A stretch of 64,000 nt of DNA, from assembly GCA_023428375.1 (NCBI GenBank), contig JAEYYR010000002.1, forward strand, positions 62,001 through 126,000, in the 5' to 3' direction. Below are positions 17,504-30,613 of this stretch, one piece after another; positions within the stretch are counted from its first letter, which is position 1, and the number at the start of each line of letters is the position of its first letter. Both the position numbers and the translations under genes were made by a program. The stretch comes from a bacterium. Lineage in GTDB: Bacteria; Babelota; Babeliae; Babelales; Babelaceae. The notes beneath the pieces are model-generated. The model had not been told where the DNA came from. It saw only the letters and a program-made list of their open reading frames with translations, and ran no database searches.

Positions 17504-18196
17504 TTATTTTGATTCTTCAATATTAACATTAACTCTTGTTTGATCAAAGGTGTTTGCAAACTCAAGATTCCATTTTAGAGTTGAGCTAATAGGTAAAAAA
17601 ATTAGTCCAGTAAGAACGCCATTAGGACGCAGAATAACCATTTCTGGTAGTAAATTTGCATGCAATTGATGTAATGACGTTGCATAGGTATCGTTGTTAC
17701 AATGTTCGTAATACATGGCGCCTGCAAATGGAGTAATTAACCCAATAGAAAAGACAGATGCTGCACCATAAGCATGCTGGGCCAATGATAATATAAATCC
17801 TATATATGACATAGGCGTAACAAAAATAAAAATAGGCAACATTGCTGGCAGGATGTACCATGCGTGATATTCGTATGAACGATTAAATCGCGCAACAATT
17901 TCTGCGTTTAATGTACGATTTTGGATTGGACAAAGCGTATAAGGATGTATGCTCTTATTATGAATAGTTACTAACCATGGCTGTCCAAAGTCAGTTAATT
18001 TAGGTTTAAACCCGATATATGGTTTTACTTCTGTTGAAGATAATGATTGAGCAAATACTTCAATTTCTGCTGAATCGCACATGATTGTATGTTCTGAATT
18101 TAATAGTGATGGTATTCGTTTTATTCGTGGAACCTGCTTGCAAGCGGGCAATACTATAAATGCAATCGCTAAAGCTTGTAATACCTTTTTATTCAT
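17504..18196 (-). CDS. Lipoprotein of unknown function (230 aa), paralogue of its upstream neighbour
   Basis: The N-terminus (MNKKVLQALAIAFIVLPACK) is a lipoprotein signal peptide with LPAC as lipobox. The body shares a block with the next gene: a line such as FGQPWLVTIHN against LGTPWIVSFTN, and a final beta-rich part (MVILRPNGVLTGLIFLP against TATLYPECNFQGIVFFP). A hydrophobic pair of helices (residues about 110-160) is unique to this copy. Function unknown. It ends two bases from the convergent hydrolase gene. Confidence 0.7.
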   Translation of the reverse strand: MNKKVLQALAIAFIVLPACKQVPRIKRIPSLLNSEHTIMCDSAEIEVFAQSLSSTEVKPYIGFKPKLTDFGQPWLVTIHNKSIHPYTLCPIQNRTLNAEIVARFNRSYEYHAWYILPAMLPIFIFVTPMSYIGFILSLAQHAYGAASVFSIGLITPFAGAMYYEHCNNDTYATSLHQLHANLLPEMVILRPNGVLTGLIFLPISSTLKWNLEFANTFDQTRVNVNIEESK

Positions 18197-18770
18197 AAGT
18201 ATTCTCGCTATTTATAGTAAATATATAAGGATTATTATGCGTATTATAAAGCGTTACATGGGACCAATCATAAGACTCTTTTTCAGGGAAAAATACGATT
18301 CCTTGAAAATTGCATTCCGGGTATAATGTTGCGGTGAATGGTAATAAATTTTCATGGAGAGTTGTTAATAGTTGCTGCAATTCATCACGATTTATTAAAT
18401 AAATTCCTTTTTTAAAAGGACTTATAAAAAAACAGCAGTAATTATGAAATTTCTCAATAATTACACTGGGATCAATAATGGCCGGTGACCACGATTTATC
18501 AGTTAGATAAAAATAATCTCTTCCAGTGTTAGTGAATGAAACTATCCAGGGTGTTCCTAAATTAAATTTTATGGGATCCAGTCCAACGTGACACAGGGCT
18601 TCTTCTTGCGTTAATTTTCGCGCACTAAATACTATTGGTCCGTTAGCCTTTTCTACATCGTTTTCTGTAAACATAGGTGCTTCGTGAATCGATTTTATTT
18701 TTGGAATACGTAAACATGCAGGTAAAAAAACCATACACACGGTTAGCATGAGAATTGATTTATTATTCAT
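18189..18770 (-). CDS. Lipoprotein of unknown function (193 aa)
   Basis: First gene of a two-gene leftward operon; its stop overlaps the start of the next gene by eight bases. Signal peptide with FLPAC lipobox (MNNKSILMLTVCMVFLPACL). It lacks the helical insertion of its paralogue but keeps the motif GTPWIVSFTN and the C-terminal strands ending IVFFPEKESYDWSHV. The pair arose by duplication. I cannot assign a function. Confidence 0.7.
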   Translation of the reverse strand: MNNKSILMLTVCMVFLPACLRIPKIKSIHEAPMFTENDVEKANGPIVFSARKLTQEEALCHVGLDPIKFNLGTPWIVSFTNTGRDYFYLTDKSWSPAIIDPSVIIEKFHNYCCFFISPFKKGIYLINRDELQQLLTTLHENLLPFTATLYPECNFQGIVFFPEKESYDWSHVTLYNTHNNPYIFTINSENTYE

Positions 18771-18894
18771 TGAGAGTTTCTATAATTTTTAAAGTTTGGT
18801 TATTGCATTCGTATTATCGAGTTTATAAAAATCAAATTAAAATGACAAACTGTAAACATTTGAGTGTGTATGGTATTTGTTTAAAAGAGATGGA

Positions 18895-18922
18895 TTGACG
18901 CATGATTTGCCTATGGTATACT
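18895..18922 (+). promoter_or_regulatory. Sigma70-like promoter of tRNA-Leu(CAA)
   Basis: TTGACG (18895-18900), 16-base spacer, TATACT (18917-18922); the tRNA begins 28 bases downstream. Likely drives tRNA-Leu, the HIT gene and the second tRNA-Leu. Confidence 0.75.
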
Positions 18923-18949
18923 TTCAAATGCTATCAATCCAAAGCAAGA

Positions 18950-19036
18950 GCCGGAGTGGCGAAATTGGTAGACGCACGGGACTCAAAATCCCGCGGGGGC
19001 AACTCCATGTTGGTTCGAGTCCGACCTCCGGCACCA
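18950..19036 (+). tRNA. tRNA-Leu(CAA)
   Basis: Class II cloverleaf with acceptor GCCGGAG/CTCCGGC, anticodon loop CTCAAAA (CAA), long variable arm, T-loop TTCGAGT, discriminator A and encoded CCA. Confidence 0.96.
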
Positions 19037-19197
19037 TACTATGCTAACGCTGTGTATGGCCAGCCATATCTCGATATATTTCTTAAAAAATTCCCTTGAT
19101 TTGTATTTCAGTCAATAGCAATTTAAGGTGCCTTTAAAGGGTATCGAGAATTGGCAAATGTTGATTAGATTAAAAGTTCTTTTTTCGGTTGAGTATT

Positions 19198-19524
19198 ATG
19201 AGCGATTGTATTTTCTGCAAAATTATTGCAAAACAAATTCCAAGTTCAATTATTACTGAAACAGATGATGTTATTGTCATCAAAGATATTGCTCCCAAAG
19301 CTCCGGTGCATTATCTCATCCTTCCAAAAAAGCATATTCAAGATATTCAGTCGCTTGAAAAAACTGATTGTTGTCTCATGTCTCGGATGATGATGATGGC
19401 GCAGACGCTGTCCAAAGACGCCGGTGATTTCAGATTAATTATTAATTCGGGTCACAAGGCAGGACAACGGGTTTTCCATTTACATGCCCATTTTTTGGCA
19501 GGAAAAGAATTAACTGATTTTTAA
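19198..19524 (+). CDS. HIT family nucleotide-binding protein
   Basis: A 108-residue histidine-triad protein (Hint/YcfF type), nucleoside monophosphate hydrolase or transferase in the cytoplasm. It begins with the classic DCIFCKIIAKQIPSSI and has the triad HLHAHF near residue 95-100, with the following LAG instead of the more usual LGG. The ATG at 19198 is chosen over an upstream TTG at 19189 because MSDCIFCK is the family start. It lies between two tRNA-Leu genes, the second beginning eight bases after its stop, so all three may be one transcript. Confidence 0.95.
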   Translation: MSDCIFCKIIAKQIPSSIITETDDVIVIKDIAPKAPVHYLILPKKHIQDIQSLEKTDCCLMSRMMMMAQTLSKDAGDFRLIINSGHKAGQRVFHLHAHFLAGKELTDF

Positions 19525-19531
19525 AACTATT

Positions 19532-19618
19532 GCCGAGGTGGCGGAATTGGTAGACGCGCAGGTCTCAGAAGCCTGTGGGGGAAACTCTGTGTCGGTTCGA
19601 GTCCGGTCCTCGGCACCA
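19532..19618 (+). tRNA. tRNA-Leu(CAG)
   Basis: Class II cloverleaf: acceptor GCCGAGG/CCTCGGC, anticodon loop CTCAGAA (CAG), variable arm, discriminator A, encoded CCA. Starts eight bases after the HIT stop codon. Confidence 0.96.
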
Positions 19619-19707
19619 TCTTATTTTTAAATTACTTATACCTTGTTAGTTTCGTATTGTCCGTGTTACTTTATTAATAATAAATTTTGCGTGACAGGGT
19701 TATAGGT

Positions 19708-20277
19708 ATGTCATTAATTATCTTCATTTGTAGCCAAATTTTCATAGCCAAAATATCTTTTGCTCAAGCTATCACCGACAATTGGCATTCTTTACAACCC
19801 ATTATTGATTCTCGTGTCGCTCAAACAAATAAAAAAATGAAATTATACCCTCAAGATGTCGAAGATATTAAAGCTATTTTATCTACACTTGATGATGCGC
19901 CGAATCTCTCATCTATGCAACGTGTACTTCCTAAAACAACGCTTGAACTGATTCGTGCAATTGCACAAAGAAATCTTGATTTCAATGAGGCTGAGTCCAT
20001 GGCCGGATACATGGATGCCATTGTGCAAAAATTTAATTTTGAAAACATACAATCTTTTGACGAAAATACTTCGCATATAATTGGAAGAGAATGGTCTGAA
20101 ATTGATTATTCTGGCGAAAATATGACATGGCAAAATCAAAAGGAAAAGTATGCGTACCATGATATTCAACATTTTAAATCTCAAGAAATGCTAAAAAAGT
20201 TTTTTTCTGTTGAGTCAAAATTACCGTATTTTAAAAAAATTTATAAACCGCGCTCTATTATCACGAATAATAAATAA
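19708..20277 (+). CDS. Exported protein of unknown function (189 aa)
   Basis: Not recognised. The ATG at 19708 opens a signal peptide (MSLIIFICSQIFIAKISFAQA). The mature part is soluble-looking, mixed helix with charged residues, without cysteines or repeats. Its SD is poor. It is followed after two bases by the TfoX-N gene and, beyond that, another exported protein with four bases between, so three genes form one operon (19708-21171). Confidence 0.65.
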   Translation: MSLIIFICSQIFIAKISFAQAITDNWHSLQPIIDSRVAQTNKKMKLYPQDVEDIKAILSTLDDAPNLSSMQRVLPKTTLELIRAIAQRNLDFNEAESMAGYMDAIVQKFNFENIQSFDENTSHIIGREWSEIDYSGENMTWQNQKEKYAYHDIQHFKSQEMLKKFFSVESKLPYFKKIYKPRSIITNNK

Positions 20278-20279
20278 CT

Positions 20280-20657
20280 ATGAATAAAAAAGAATTTCAC
20301 GACGCAGTCATGATGGTGCTCAAGCAACATGGTCCAATAACATCGCGAGCTATGTTTGGTGGTTATGGCATTTATTATGAGAATGCTATGTTTGCCTGTA
20401 TTGTTGAAAATGAGTTATATTTTAGAATAGATAACTCCATAGACCCTTATTTTAGTAAATATAGGTCCAAACAATTTATCTACGTGTTTCCTGATGGCAG
20501 ATTAATAAAATTACCTTATAAAGTTTTGCCACAAATTATTTATGAGAATAATTCTTTGTTGCAAGAATGGATAATGCGTTCGTACCAAGTAGCATTGCAA
20601 GCAAAAATCAAAAAACAAAAAAAATCAAAAAAAACTACCAATCTTTCAGAGTTTTAA
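20280..20657 (+). CDS. TfoX/Sxy N-terminal domain protein
   Basis: A 125-residue protein of the TfoX_N family: SRAMFGGYGIYYENAMFACIVENELYFRI is the diagnostic stretch (RxMFGGxG, then F-x-x-x-x-x-x-L-Y-F-R), though the full segment is only described here by position 27-56. The C-terminal TfoX domain of gamma-proteobacterial competence regulators is absent, so a competence role should not be assumed. It ends with a Lys-rich tail. Middle gene of an operon of otherwise exported proteins. Confidence 0.8.
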   Translation: MNKKEFHDAVMMVLKQHGPITSRAMFGGYGIYYENAMFACIVENELYFRIDNSIDPYFSKYRSKQFIYVFPDGRLIKLPYKVLPQIIYENNSLLQEWIMRSYQVALQAKIKKQKKSKKTTNLSEF

Positions 20658-20661
20658 AAAT

Positions 20662-21171
20662 ATGTTATTTGCGCTGCTATTATTTGGAAATTGTGTATTT
20701 TCTGCTGATCATATAATTTCCCCATTCATTCAGAGTATGAGGTTATGCCAACAAACTGCTACAATGGCGGATAATTTTAAGGAATTGCCGTTTATTGACG
20801 AACCATCTAAAGTATTAACGAATGATGAGATTCAGGTTTATTTTATGAATAATTTTAGATTATTATTACCTGTATCAGGTAAATTTCGTGATTTGAATAA
20901 TCTAATTGTAGAGTCGGATTCATTTACTATGGATGAGCGTAAAGCTTTAAATAAAGAATTAATGAATATCAAAAATAAATATCATTACATAGATCAATAT
21001 CTCTATATCAATCAAATTATTTTACAAAAAAGACATGATGATGATTTTGATATAATTTCCGATGCTAAAAAAGTTTCAGAATCAATGATTTTAGTAGCCA
21101 AACAAGCTATTTATAATAATGAAGTAAATATGAGAGAGATTGATAAGTTTACGCAATCTACATCCTTATAA
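20662..21171 (+). CDS. Exported protein of unknown function (169 aa)
   Basis: Unrecognised. Short signal peptide (MLFALLLFGNCVFSADH) with no charged n-region; mature part is predicted helical with long charged helices (DERKALNKELMNIKNKY, DAKKVSESMILVAKQA). Last gene of the three-gene operon, four bases after the TfoX-N stop. No terminator of the usual quality is visible after it. Confidence 0.65.
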   Translation: MLFALLLFGNCVFSADHIISPFIQSMRLCQQTATMADNFKELPFIDEPSKVLTNDEIQVYFMNNFRLLLPVSGKFRDLNNLIVESDSFTMDERKALNKELMNIKNKYHYIDQYLYINQIILQKRHDDDFDIISDAKKVSESMILVAKQAIYNNEVNMREIDKFTQSTSL

Positions 21172-21272
21172 GGCTTGAGAGTTATAGCATTAGGAAACTG
21201 ATGCTATTTTTTTTAGTAATTTATTCCGTCATATGATATAGTATTTTCGCATTATTTATATAAAGGTAAAAA

Positions 21273-21725
21273 ATGAAAACATTATTAAATGTATTAACGA
21301 TGGCTCTCTTATTAAATGGTATTAATAACGAAGTTTTTGCAACTGAAGGTGCCGCACCAGTTGCAGCTGTTGTTAAAGCAGCAACTAAGGAAAATCCTGT
21401 TGCCGCTGATCCGCTTGATGCTGCAAATATCAAAACACGTATGTTGTTGTTTGCAATTACATCGGGTTGTTTATTATATGCAGGCTATAATTTGCACGAT
21501 ATCGTACATGCAGATCATATAAAAGAAACCGATGAACAATGTAAGCGTTCTGGTATTGATATTATTAAAGAATATACGATAGATTTAACACCTAAGAAAA
21601 TGGTGAGAGTGGGATACATGGCAACTTTTGCTGCTGCAGCTGGATATTTATGGTATATCTATGGAAAATCCATTGTAAAATATTATTCTACTCAAGCTAA
21701 ACCAACTATTGTTGCTCAAGCTTAA
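21273..21725 (+). CDS. Small exported membrane protein (150 aa)
   Basis: Signal peptide (MKTLLNVLTMALLLNGINNEVFA) followed by an Ala/Val/Pro-rich linker, a hydrophobic segment (MLLFAITSGCLLYAGYNL), a polar stretch and a second hydrophobic helix (ATFAAAAGYLWYIYG). AAAGG precedes the ATG. It shares the plan of the small membrane proteins around 10.6-15 kb. Function unknown. Confidence 0.7.
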   Translation: MKTLLNVLTMALLLNGINNEVFATEGAAPVAAVVKAATKENPVAADPLDAANIKTRMLLFAITSGCLLYAGYNLHDIVHADHIKETDEQCKRSGIDIIKEYTIDLTPKKMVRVGYMATFAAAAGYLWYIYGKSIVKYYSTQAKPTIVAQA

Positions 21726-21740
21726 TCAATTATTAGTTGT

Positions 21741-21772
21741 AAAAGGCGCTCTTAAAAGGGCGCCTTTTTTTA
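21741..21772 (+). terminator. Intrinsic terminator
   Basis: AAAAGGCGC (21741-21749) pairs with GCGCCTTTT (21760-21768), with a T-run, 16 bases after the stop. Confidence 0.85.
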
Positions 21773-21842
21773 TAGGTGTATATTTTATTTATTTGCTAAG
21801 GCAAAAGTACATGCTACAGTTGTTGTGTGTAAAGGATTTTCA

Positions 21843-23447
21843 ATGATAATACCATTTCTACTCACAACTTTTTTCTCACTTTTTTCAACAGCTGTAATGC
21901 TGTATATTTCTATGGCAACGCCTATTGGCCCATGGATGGAAACCACCTTGGCGCTTATCGGATTGCTTTTGTTGCGATTTGCTGCCATAAGATTTGCGCC
22001 ATCTAAATACCTACACTCAGTAGCAGGTGCAACTGCAGCAGGAGGTATTGCAGGAATAATTGCAACAGGCGTAGGTTTTTCTTATCCAGCTTTGTACTTT
22101 TTAGATAGTAACTACTTTAATTCATTATATGTATATCCAGGTCAGGGATTATCATCGCTCTATATTATTGGTGCGTTAGTTGTAATTGCAGGATTGGTGG
22201 GTTTTATATCTGCGGCCTTGTTTTCGCATGAATTATTAGAGAAACAAAATTTACCATTTTCCGTTGGTATGATGGTTGCTCAAACATTAACTGCTTTTGA
22301 TAGATTAAAAGATGCGTACCAGTTGATGGCTGGTTCACTATCTGTTTCATTATATATAGGAATAAGTCGTTTGCTTTCTATCGGCAATAGTTTAGTAATT
22401 ATGCGTCCTTCACTATTCCATGGAATCGCATTCCCGTCTCTCGTATTTAATTTAGATTTATTACCATTGTATGTTGCGATTGGTTTTGTTTCCGGTTCAT
22501 TATTAGCGATGCCCTTTGGAATAGGTATATTAATTAAAGTTTTTTGCTTAAATTTCGTACGTGATTATTTTTTTCCTTATTTAACTGCGGATAATTTTTT
22601 GTTTGCTTTTCTAAGTGGACTTGTTGCCTATGGTGCAATGCATTCATTATTAGATATCCCGTATCGTTTTTATAAAAATTTCAAAAAAACTGGCCATAAG
22701 AGTTTATCGTCAATAGTTCAGTCTTCTTTAGTAAATAAAACCATTGCGGTAGTTCTTTGTTTGATTACTGCTCTTGCGATTGGTTACTGGATTATTCAAG
22801 GTGTTACTTTGATGACTGCCTTATTCATTGTTCTTGGTTGTTTTATATGTTGTTATCAGTTAGTGATTATCGCTGGTAAAATCGGTTTGGCTCCTTTAGG
22901 AAGATTTGCAACCTTTATAATGATACCGGCAGTATTTATTTTTGGTGTTACCGCTCAGCAAGCGATAATTATTTCCACCTTCATAGAAGTTGCAGGAGGT
23001 TCTGCGGTAGATGTGCTATTTGGTCAACGAATGGCTGATGAAGTAGGACTTTCACGCAAAAGATTATGGTTGTATCAAATATTTGGATTAATTATTGCGG
23101 CGGTATCTATCGGATTCTTTTTAGTTTTTTTACATACCAAGTTTGGTATTGGTTCTTCAGAATTGTTGGTCCAGCGTGCACGGGGTCGCGTATTATTATT
23201 AAATGTTACGCAATTTGATACCTATGCGATGATTTTTGGTGCATTGATTTCTGGTATACTCAGCTATTTTTCAATAAATAGCTTGCTGGTTCTGGGTGGA
23301 ATAGTGATGTCGCTTGATAGTTCATTAATGTTATTGTCTGGGGCTCTACTTTCTTACTTATTTAAAAAACCAGAAGCATATTATCCATGGTGGTCTGGTA
23401 TTTTTGCAACAGCATCATTATGGATGGTTTTAAGTGCTTTTATTTAA
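21843..23447 (+). CDS. OPT family oligopeptide/metal transporter
   Basis: A 534-residue membrane protein with about 14 hydrophobic segments. The OPT superfamily is suggested by the Gly/Ala-rich second helix region (GATAAGGIAGIIATGVGFSY), the cytoplasmic loop ending LPFSVGMMVAQTL, and the C-terminal GALISGIL and GGIVMSLDSSLMLLSGALLSY segments. Family members import peptides or metal chelates by proton symport. The start at 21843 has AAAGGA seven bases upstream. In a bacterium with few biosynthetic genes a peptide importer would be a nutrient route from the host, which is inference. Confidence 0.75.
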   Translation: MIIPFLLTTFFSLFSTAVMLYISMATPIGPWMETTLALIGLLLLRFAAIRFAPSKYLHSVAGATAAGGIAGIIATGVGFSYPALYFLDSNYFNSLYVYPGQGLSSLYIIGALVVIAGLVGFISAALFSHELLEKQNLPFSVGMMVAQTLTAFDRLKDAYQLMAGSLSVSLYIGISRLLSIGNSLVIMRPSLFHGIAFPSLVFNLDLLPLYVAIGFVSGSLLAMPFGIGILIKVFCLNFVRDYFFPYLTADNFLFAFLSGLVAYGAMHSLLDIPYRFYKNFKKTGHKSLSSIVQSSLVNKTIAVVLCLITALAIGYWIIQGVTLMTALFIVLGCFICCYQLVIIAGKIGLAPLGRFATFIMIPAVFIFGVTAQQAIIISTFIEVAGGSAVDVLFGQRMADEVGLSRKRLWLYQIFGLIIAAVSIGFFLVFLHTKFGIGSSELLVQRARGRVLLLNVTQFDTYAMIFGALISGILSYFSINSLLVLGGIVMSLDSSLMLLSGALLSYLFKKPEAYYPWWSGIFATASLWMVLSAFI

Positions 23448-23468
23448 CCTATATATATATGATATGAA

Positions 23469-23496
23469 AAAGGCTCCTATTTTTAGGAGCCTTTAT
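23469..23496. terminator. Bidirectional terminator between OPT transporter and prfB
   Basis: AAAGGCTCCTA (23469-23479) and TAGGAGCCTTT (23484-23494) form a perfect 11-bp stem around a 4-base loop; A-rich and T-rich flanks serve both directions. Confidence 0.88.
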
Positions 23497-23499
23497 TGT

Positions 23500-24585
23500 T
23501 TATTGTTGATGCGACCAAATAAGAAATGCTTCGATAAATTCTATTATATTTCCATCGAGCACTAATTCAGGTTGTGGAGATTCGATATCGGTGCGATGAT
23601 CTTTTACCATTTTATATGGATGCAAGACATATGAACGTATTTGTGAGCCCCATTCTATTTTTTTCTTTTCAATAGAAGCAAGTTTTGCTTGTTGCTCATC
23701 TTTCTCTTTTTGTACCAATTTTGCCATGAGCATTTTCATAGCGGTTTCTTTATTCTGTACTTGAGAGCGTTCGTTTTGACATTGCACTACAATATTTGTT
23801 GGTATGTGAGTGATACGAATCGCAGATTCTGTTTTGTTAACGTGTTGACCGCCTGCGCCCCCAGCTCTAAAAGTATCAATGCGTAAATCTTTAGGATCTA
23901 TAGAAATATTTACCGTTTGCGCTTCTGGTAAAACAAACACGCCAGAAAATGAAGTATGTCGACGCTTATTGGAATCAAATGGTGAAATTCTTACTAAACG
24001 ATGTATGCCTTGTTCTCCTTTAAGAAGTCCATAAGCATTTGCACCTTTAATAAATAGAGTTGCTGATTTAATTCCAGCGCCTTCACCGGGTTGATAATCT
24101 AAAATAGCTGATTGTAGTTTTTCGCGTTCGCAAAAACGGACATACATACGTAATAAAATTTCTGACCAATCTTGAGATTCTGTTCCGCCTGCGCCCGCGT
24201 TAATACTTAAGAAGCAATTTGAATCATCATCTTCTTCATCTAATAACAAATTAATCTTGAATCTATTTATCATGCGTGCATGACGTTCAACTTCTGGGGT
24301 GATTTTTTTAAGCTCATCTTCATCATTTGCAAAAAGATCTAATAATTCATGAAGCTCTAGGTTTGTATTAATGAGAGTATGATATTGTTCAGCAAGATCC
24401 TTATATGTTTGCAATTCTTTAAGGATTGAAGTTTGATCGGGGTTTTGCCAAAAGTTCTCTTGGCTACTTGTTTCGGTTAATTCTTTTAAGCGAGATTCAT
24501 TTTTTGAATTAGCCCAGAAGTTCTTGATTGTCTCAAGGGCGGGTTCGGCAGTTTTTAGTTTCTCTTTTAATTCATCTATAAGCAT
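23500..24585 (-). CDS. prfB: Peptide chain release factor 2
   Basis: RF2 reads UGA and UAA stop codons and triggers peptide release. The 361-residue protein has the GGQ motif at residues 245-247 (GGAGGQHVNKTES) and the stop-codon tripeptide SPF in RISPFDSNKRRHTSF. The N-terminal helical domain is complete in one frame: there is no in-frame UGA and no programmed frameshift near codon 25, unlike the autoregulated prfB of many bacteria. SD AAGGAA. It shares a terminator with the OPT gene and is divergent from gmk. Confidence 0.96.
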   Translation of the reverse strand: MLIDELKEKLKTAEPALETIKNFWANSKNESRLKELTETSSQENFWQNPDQTSILKELQTYKDLAEQYHTLINTNLELHELLDLFANDEDELKKITPEVERHARMINRFKINLLLDEEDDDSNCFLSINAGAGGTESQDWSEILLRMYVRFCEREKLQSAILDYQPGEGAGIKSATLFIKGANAYGLLKGEQGIHRLVRISPFDSNKRRHTSFSGVFVLPEAQTVNISIDPKDLRIDTFRAGGAGGQHVNKTESAIRITHIPTNIVVQCQNERSQVQNKETAMKMLMAKLVQKEKDEQQAKLASIEKKKIEWGSQIRSYVLHPYKMVKDHRTDIESPQPELVLDGNIIEFIEAFLIWSHQQ

Positions 24586-24655
24586 TGAATTCCTTGGGGA
24601 TTATACATAGCAAAATACGATATATCATTATATATAGTAGTATAGATATATATAT

Positions 24656-25270
24656 ATGAATAATCCTATCAGAAAGTTACCCATGTATACCACCCCAACT
24701 CCAGGCAAATTGTTTCTTATTTGTGCGCCCTCAGGTGCTGGTAAGACCACCTTGGTTCTAAAAGCACTAGAAGAACTTAAAGACCTTCCTATATATAAGG
24801 TATGTACCTATACCACTAAACCTAAGGGAAATGGGGAGATTCAGGGTAAGGATTACCATTTTTTGAGCGTTCAGGAGTTTGAAGGCCTTATTGACCAGGG
24901 ATTCTTCCTAGAATGGAGCAAGGAATATGATCATTATTATGGTTCTCCAGTGTCAATAAAGCAGGGTCTTGCTGAAGGCAATTCTTATTTTATGATTGTC
25001 GATAGAGCGGGTGTTCGTTCAATTACAAAAATAATTCCAGAATCTTTATCAATTTGGATTGATGTTTCTTCAATTGATTTATTAAAAAAGAGACTTTTTG
25101 AAAGAAATCGCGAAAATAATGCAATAATCTTAAAAAGATTAGAAAAAGCACAAAATGAAGTGCAAGAAGAACTGCTGAATCCGCTCTGCATCGAGCATAT
25201 CGTGAATGATGACATTGAAATTTCAGTGCAAAAATTAGTCGCTTTTGTGCGCGAAAAACTCAAAAAATGA
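24656..25270 (+). CDS. gmk: Guanylate kinase
   Basis: Phosphorylates GMP to GDP with ATP. The 204-residue protein has the P-loop SGAGKTT (CAPSGAGKTTLV), the GMP-binding stretch TYTTKPKGNGEIQGKDYHF and the lid-type region RLFERNRENNAIILKRLEKA. The start is uncertain: ATG at 24656 has no SD, and the ATG at 24683 (MYTTPTPGKLFL) is an equally good choice. It lies just before the rRNA operon promoters. Confidence 0.95.
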   Translation: MNNPIRKLPMYTTPTPGKLFLICAPSGAGKTTLVLKALEELKDLPIYKVCTYTTKPKGNGEIQGKDYHFLSVQEFEGLIDQGFFLEWSKEYDHYYGSPVSIKQGLAEGNSYFMIVDRAGVRSITKIIPESLSIWIDVSSIDLLKKRLFERNRENNAIILKRLEKAQNEVQEELLNPLCIEHIVNDDIEISVQKLVAFVREKLKK

Positions 25271-25309
25271 TGAATTTTAAAAGATTTTAAAAAAATGTTG
25301 TAAAAAGTG

Positions 25310-25337
25310 TTGACATTGGATGTGCGTTGGGTATAAT
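25310..25337 (+). promoter_or_regulatory. rRNA operon promoter P1
   Basis: Perfect TTGACA (25310-25315) and TATAAT (25332-25337) with a 16-base spacer, about 240 bases before 16S. The gap 25271-25573 between gmk and 16S holds this promoter, P2, a boxA-like site and the 5' arm of the 16S processing stem; no gene is seen there. Confidence 0.85.
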
Positions 25338-25422
25338 TATCTCTGTTATTTGAAACGAAGAACACGCAACCGACGAAGCGAAAACATCGCAGAATCAACT
25401 AAAAAAAATTAAAAAAAATTAG

Positions 25423-25450
25423 TTGACAATAAAAATCAAATCGGTACAAT
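25423..25450 (+). promoter_or_regulatory. rRNA operon promoter P2
   Basis: TTGACA (25423-25428), 16-base spacer, TACAAT (25445-25450). Arranged in tandem with P1, 113 bases downstream, as in many rRNA operons. Confidence 0.8.
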
Positions 25451-25487
25451 AAATAGCGAACTTCGTGAAGAAGAAAAAATTAATAAC

Positions 25488-25498
25488 TGTCTTTGACA
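25488..25498 (+). promoter_or_regulatory. boxA-like antitermination site before 16S
   Basis: TGTCTTTGACA resembles the boxA element where NusB-S10 loads to prevent early termination in rRNA operons. A second copy sits before 23S. Confidence 0.5.
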
Positions 25499-25525
25499 TC
25501 TTTGGCTAAAGATTCTTAAAAATTT

Positions 25526-25537
25526 AGTCTACGACCA
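25526..25537 (+). other. 5' arm of the pre-16S processing stem
   Basis: AGTCTACGACCA here is exactly complementary to TGGTCGTAGACT at 27169-27180, so the two arms bracket 16S and would form the RNase III-type processing helix. Confidence 0.75.
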
Positions 25538-25573
25538 GTCCTATAACTACCATGAGCTTATTACATAAATAAT

Positions 25574-27111
<1,538 letters not shown>

Positions 27112-27168
27112 CGAGGGAGTAAAAATTGGTCTAAACCTAATTTTAGGTGTGCATCATGGAGTTTTAAT

Positions 27169-27180
27169 TGGTCGTAGACT
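27169..27180 (+). other. 3' arm of the pre-16S processing stem
   Basis: TGGTCGTAGACT pairs with 25526-25537; see that entry. Confidence 0.75.
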
Positions 27181-27202
27181 ACTAAATATTTTAAATTAAG
27201 CC

Positions 27203-27279
27203 GGGCCTATAGCTCAGGTGGTTAGAGCACCCCGCTGATAACGGGGAGGTCAGTCGTTCAAGTCGACTTAGGCCCACCA
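27203..27279 (+). tRNA. tRNA-Ile(GAU)
   Basis: Acceptor GGGCCTA/TAGGCCC, anticodon loop CTGATAA (GAU), T-loop TTCAAGT, discriminator A and encoded CCA. In the 16S-23S spacer, as usual. Confidence 0.97.
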
Positions 27280-27321
27280 AGGCCTAGCCTATCTAACCTT
27301 TCCTCTGGCTTAACAAGCTTA

Positions 27322-27397
27322 GGGGATGTAGCTCAGTTGGTAGAGCGCCTGCCTTGCACGCAGGAGGTCATCGGTTCGAATCCGATCATCTCCACCA
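27322..27397 (+). tRNA. tRNA-Ala(UGC)
   Basis: Acceptor GGGGATG/CATCTCC, anticodon loop CTTGCAC (UGC), T-loop TTCGAAT, discriminator A and encoded CCA; the second spacer tRNA, 42 bases after tRNA-Ile. Confidence 0.97.
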
Positions 27398-27457
27398 TAA
27401 TGCTGTGTTAATTGATCCGGTAATAAGAATTTAGCTAAAGAGTTATTTATAAATTTG

Positions 27458-27469
27458 TGTTCTTTGAAA
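27458..27469 (+). promoter_or_regulatory. boxA-like antitermination site before 23S
   Basis: TGTTCTTTGAAA closely matches bacterial boxA and sits about 60 bases before 23S. Confidence 0.6.
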
Positions 27470-27517
27470 TGTGTGTAAAGTCGTAATTACTATAAATTAG
27501 AGTTTTATCAATAAGTC

Positions 27518-27526
27518 ATAAAGTTT
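27518..27526 (+). other. 5' arm of the pre-23S processing stem
   Basis: ATAAAGTTT pairs with AAACTTTAT at 30547-30555, just outside the mature 23S ends, extending the helix formed by the 23S termini. Confidence 0.6.
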
Positions 27527-30540
<3,014 letters not shown>

Positions 30541-30613
30541 GCTAATAAACTTTATAACTGACAAAAATTATAAATAATAATTATGACAACACACTTTCAA
30601 GAACGCATATAAT

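Noticed and set aside
18902..19099. Open frame across tRNA-Leu(CAA)
   Set aside because: Again a tRNA read as protein (GVAKLVDARDSKS is a known artefact pattern).
20280..20657. Competence regulator TfoX
   Set aside because: Only the N-terminal domain is present, so a competence role is not supported.
23500..24585. Programmed frameshift in prfB
   Set aside because: The frame is complete and contains no in-frame UGA near codon 25.
24601..24658. AT-rich repeat as a regulatory element before gmk
   Set aside because: The TATA runs are low-complexity; no promoter of defined spacing or palindrome stands out.
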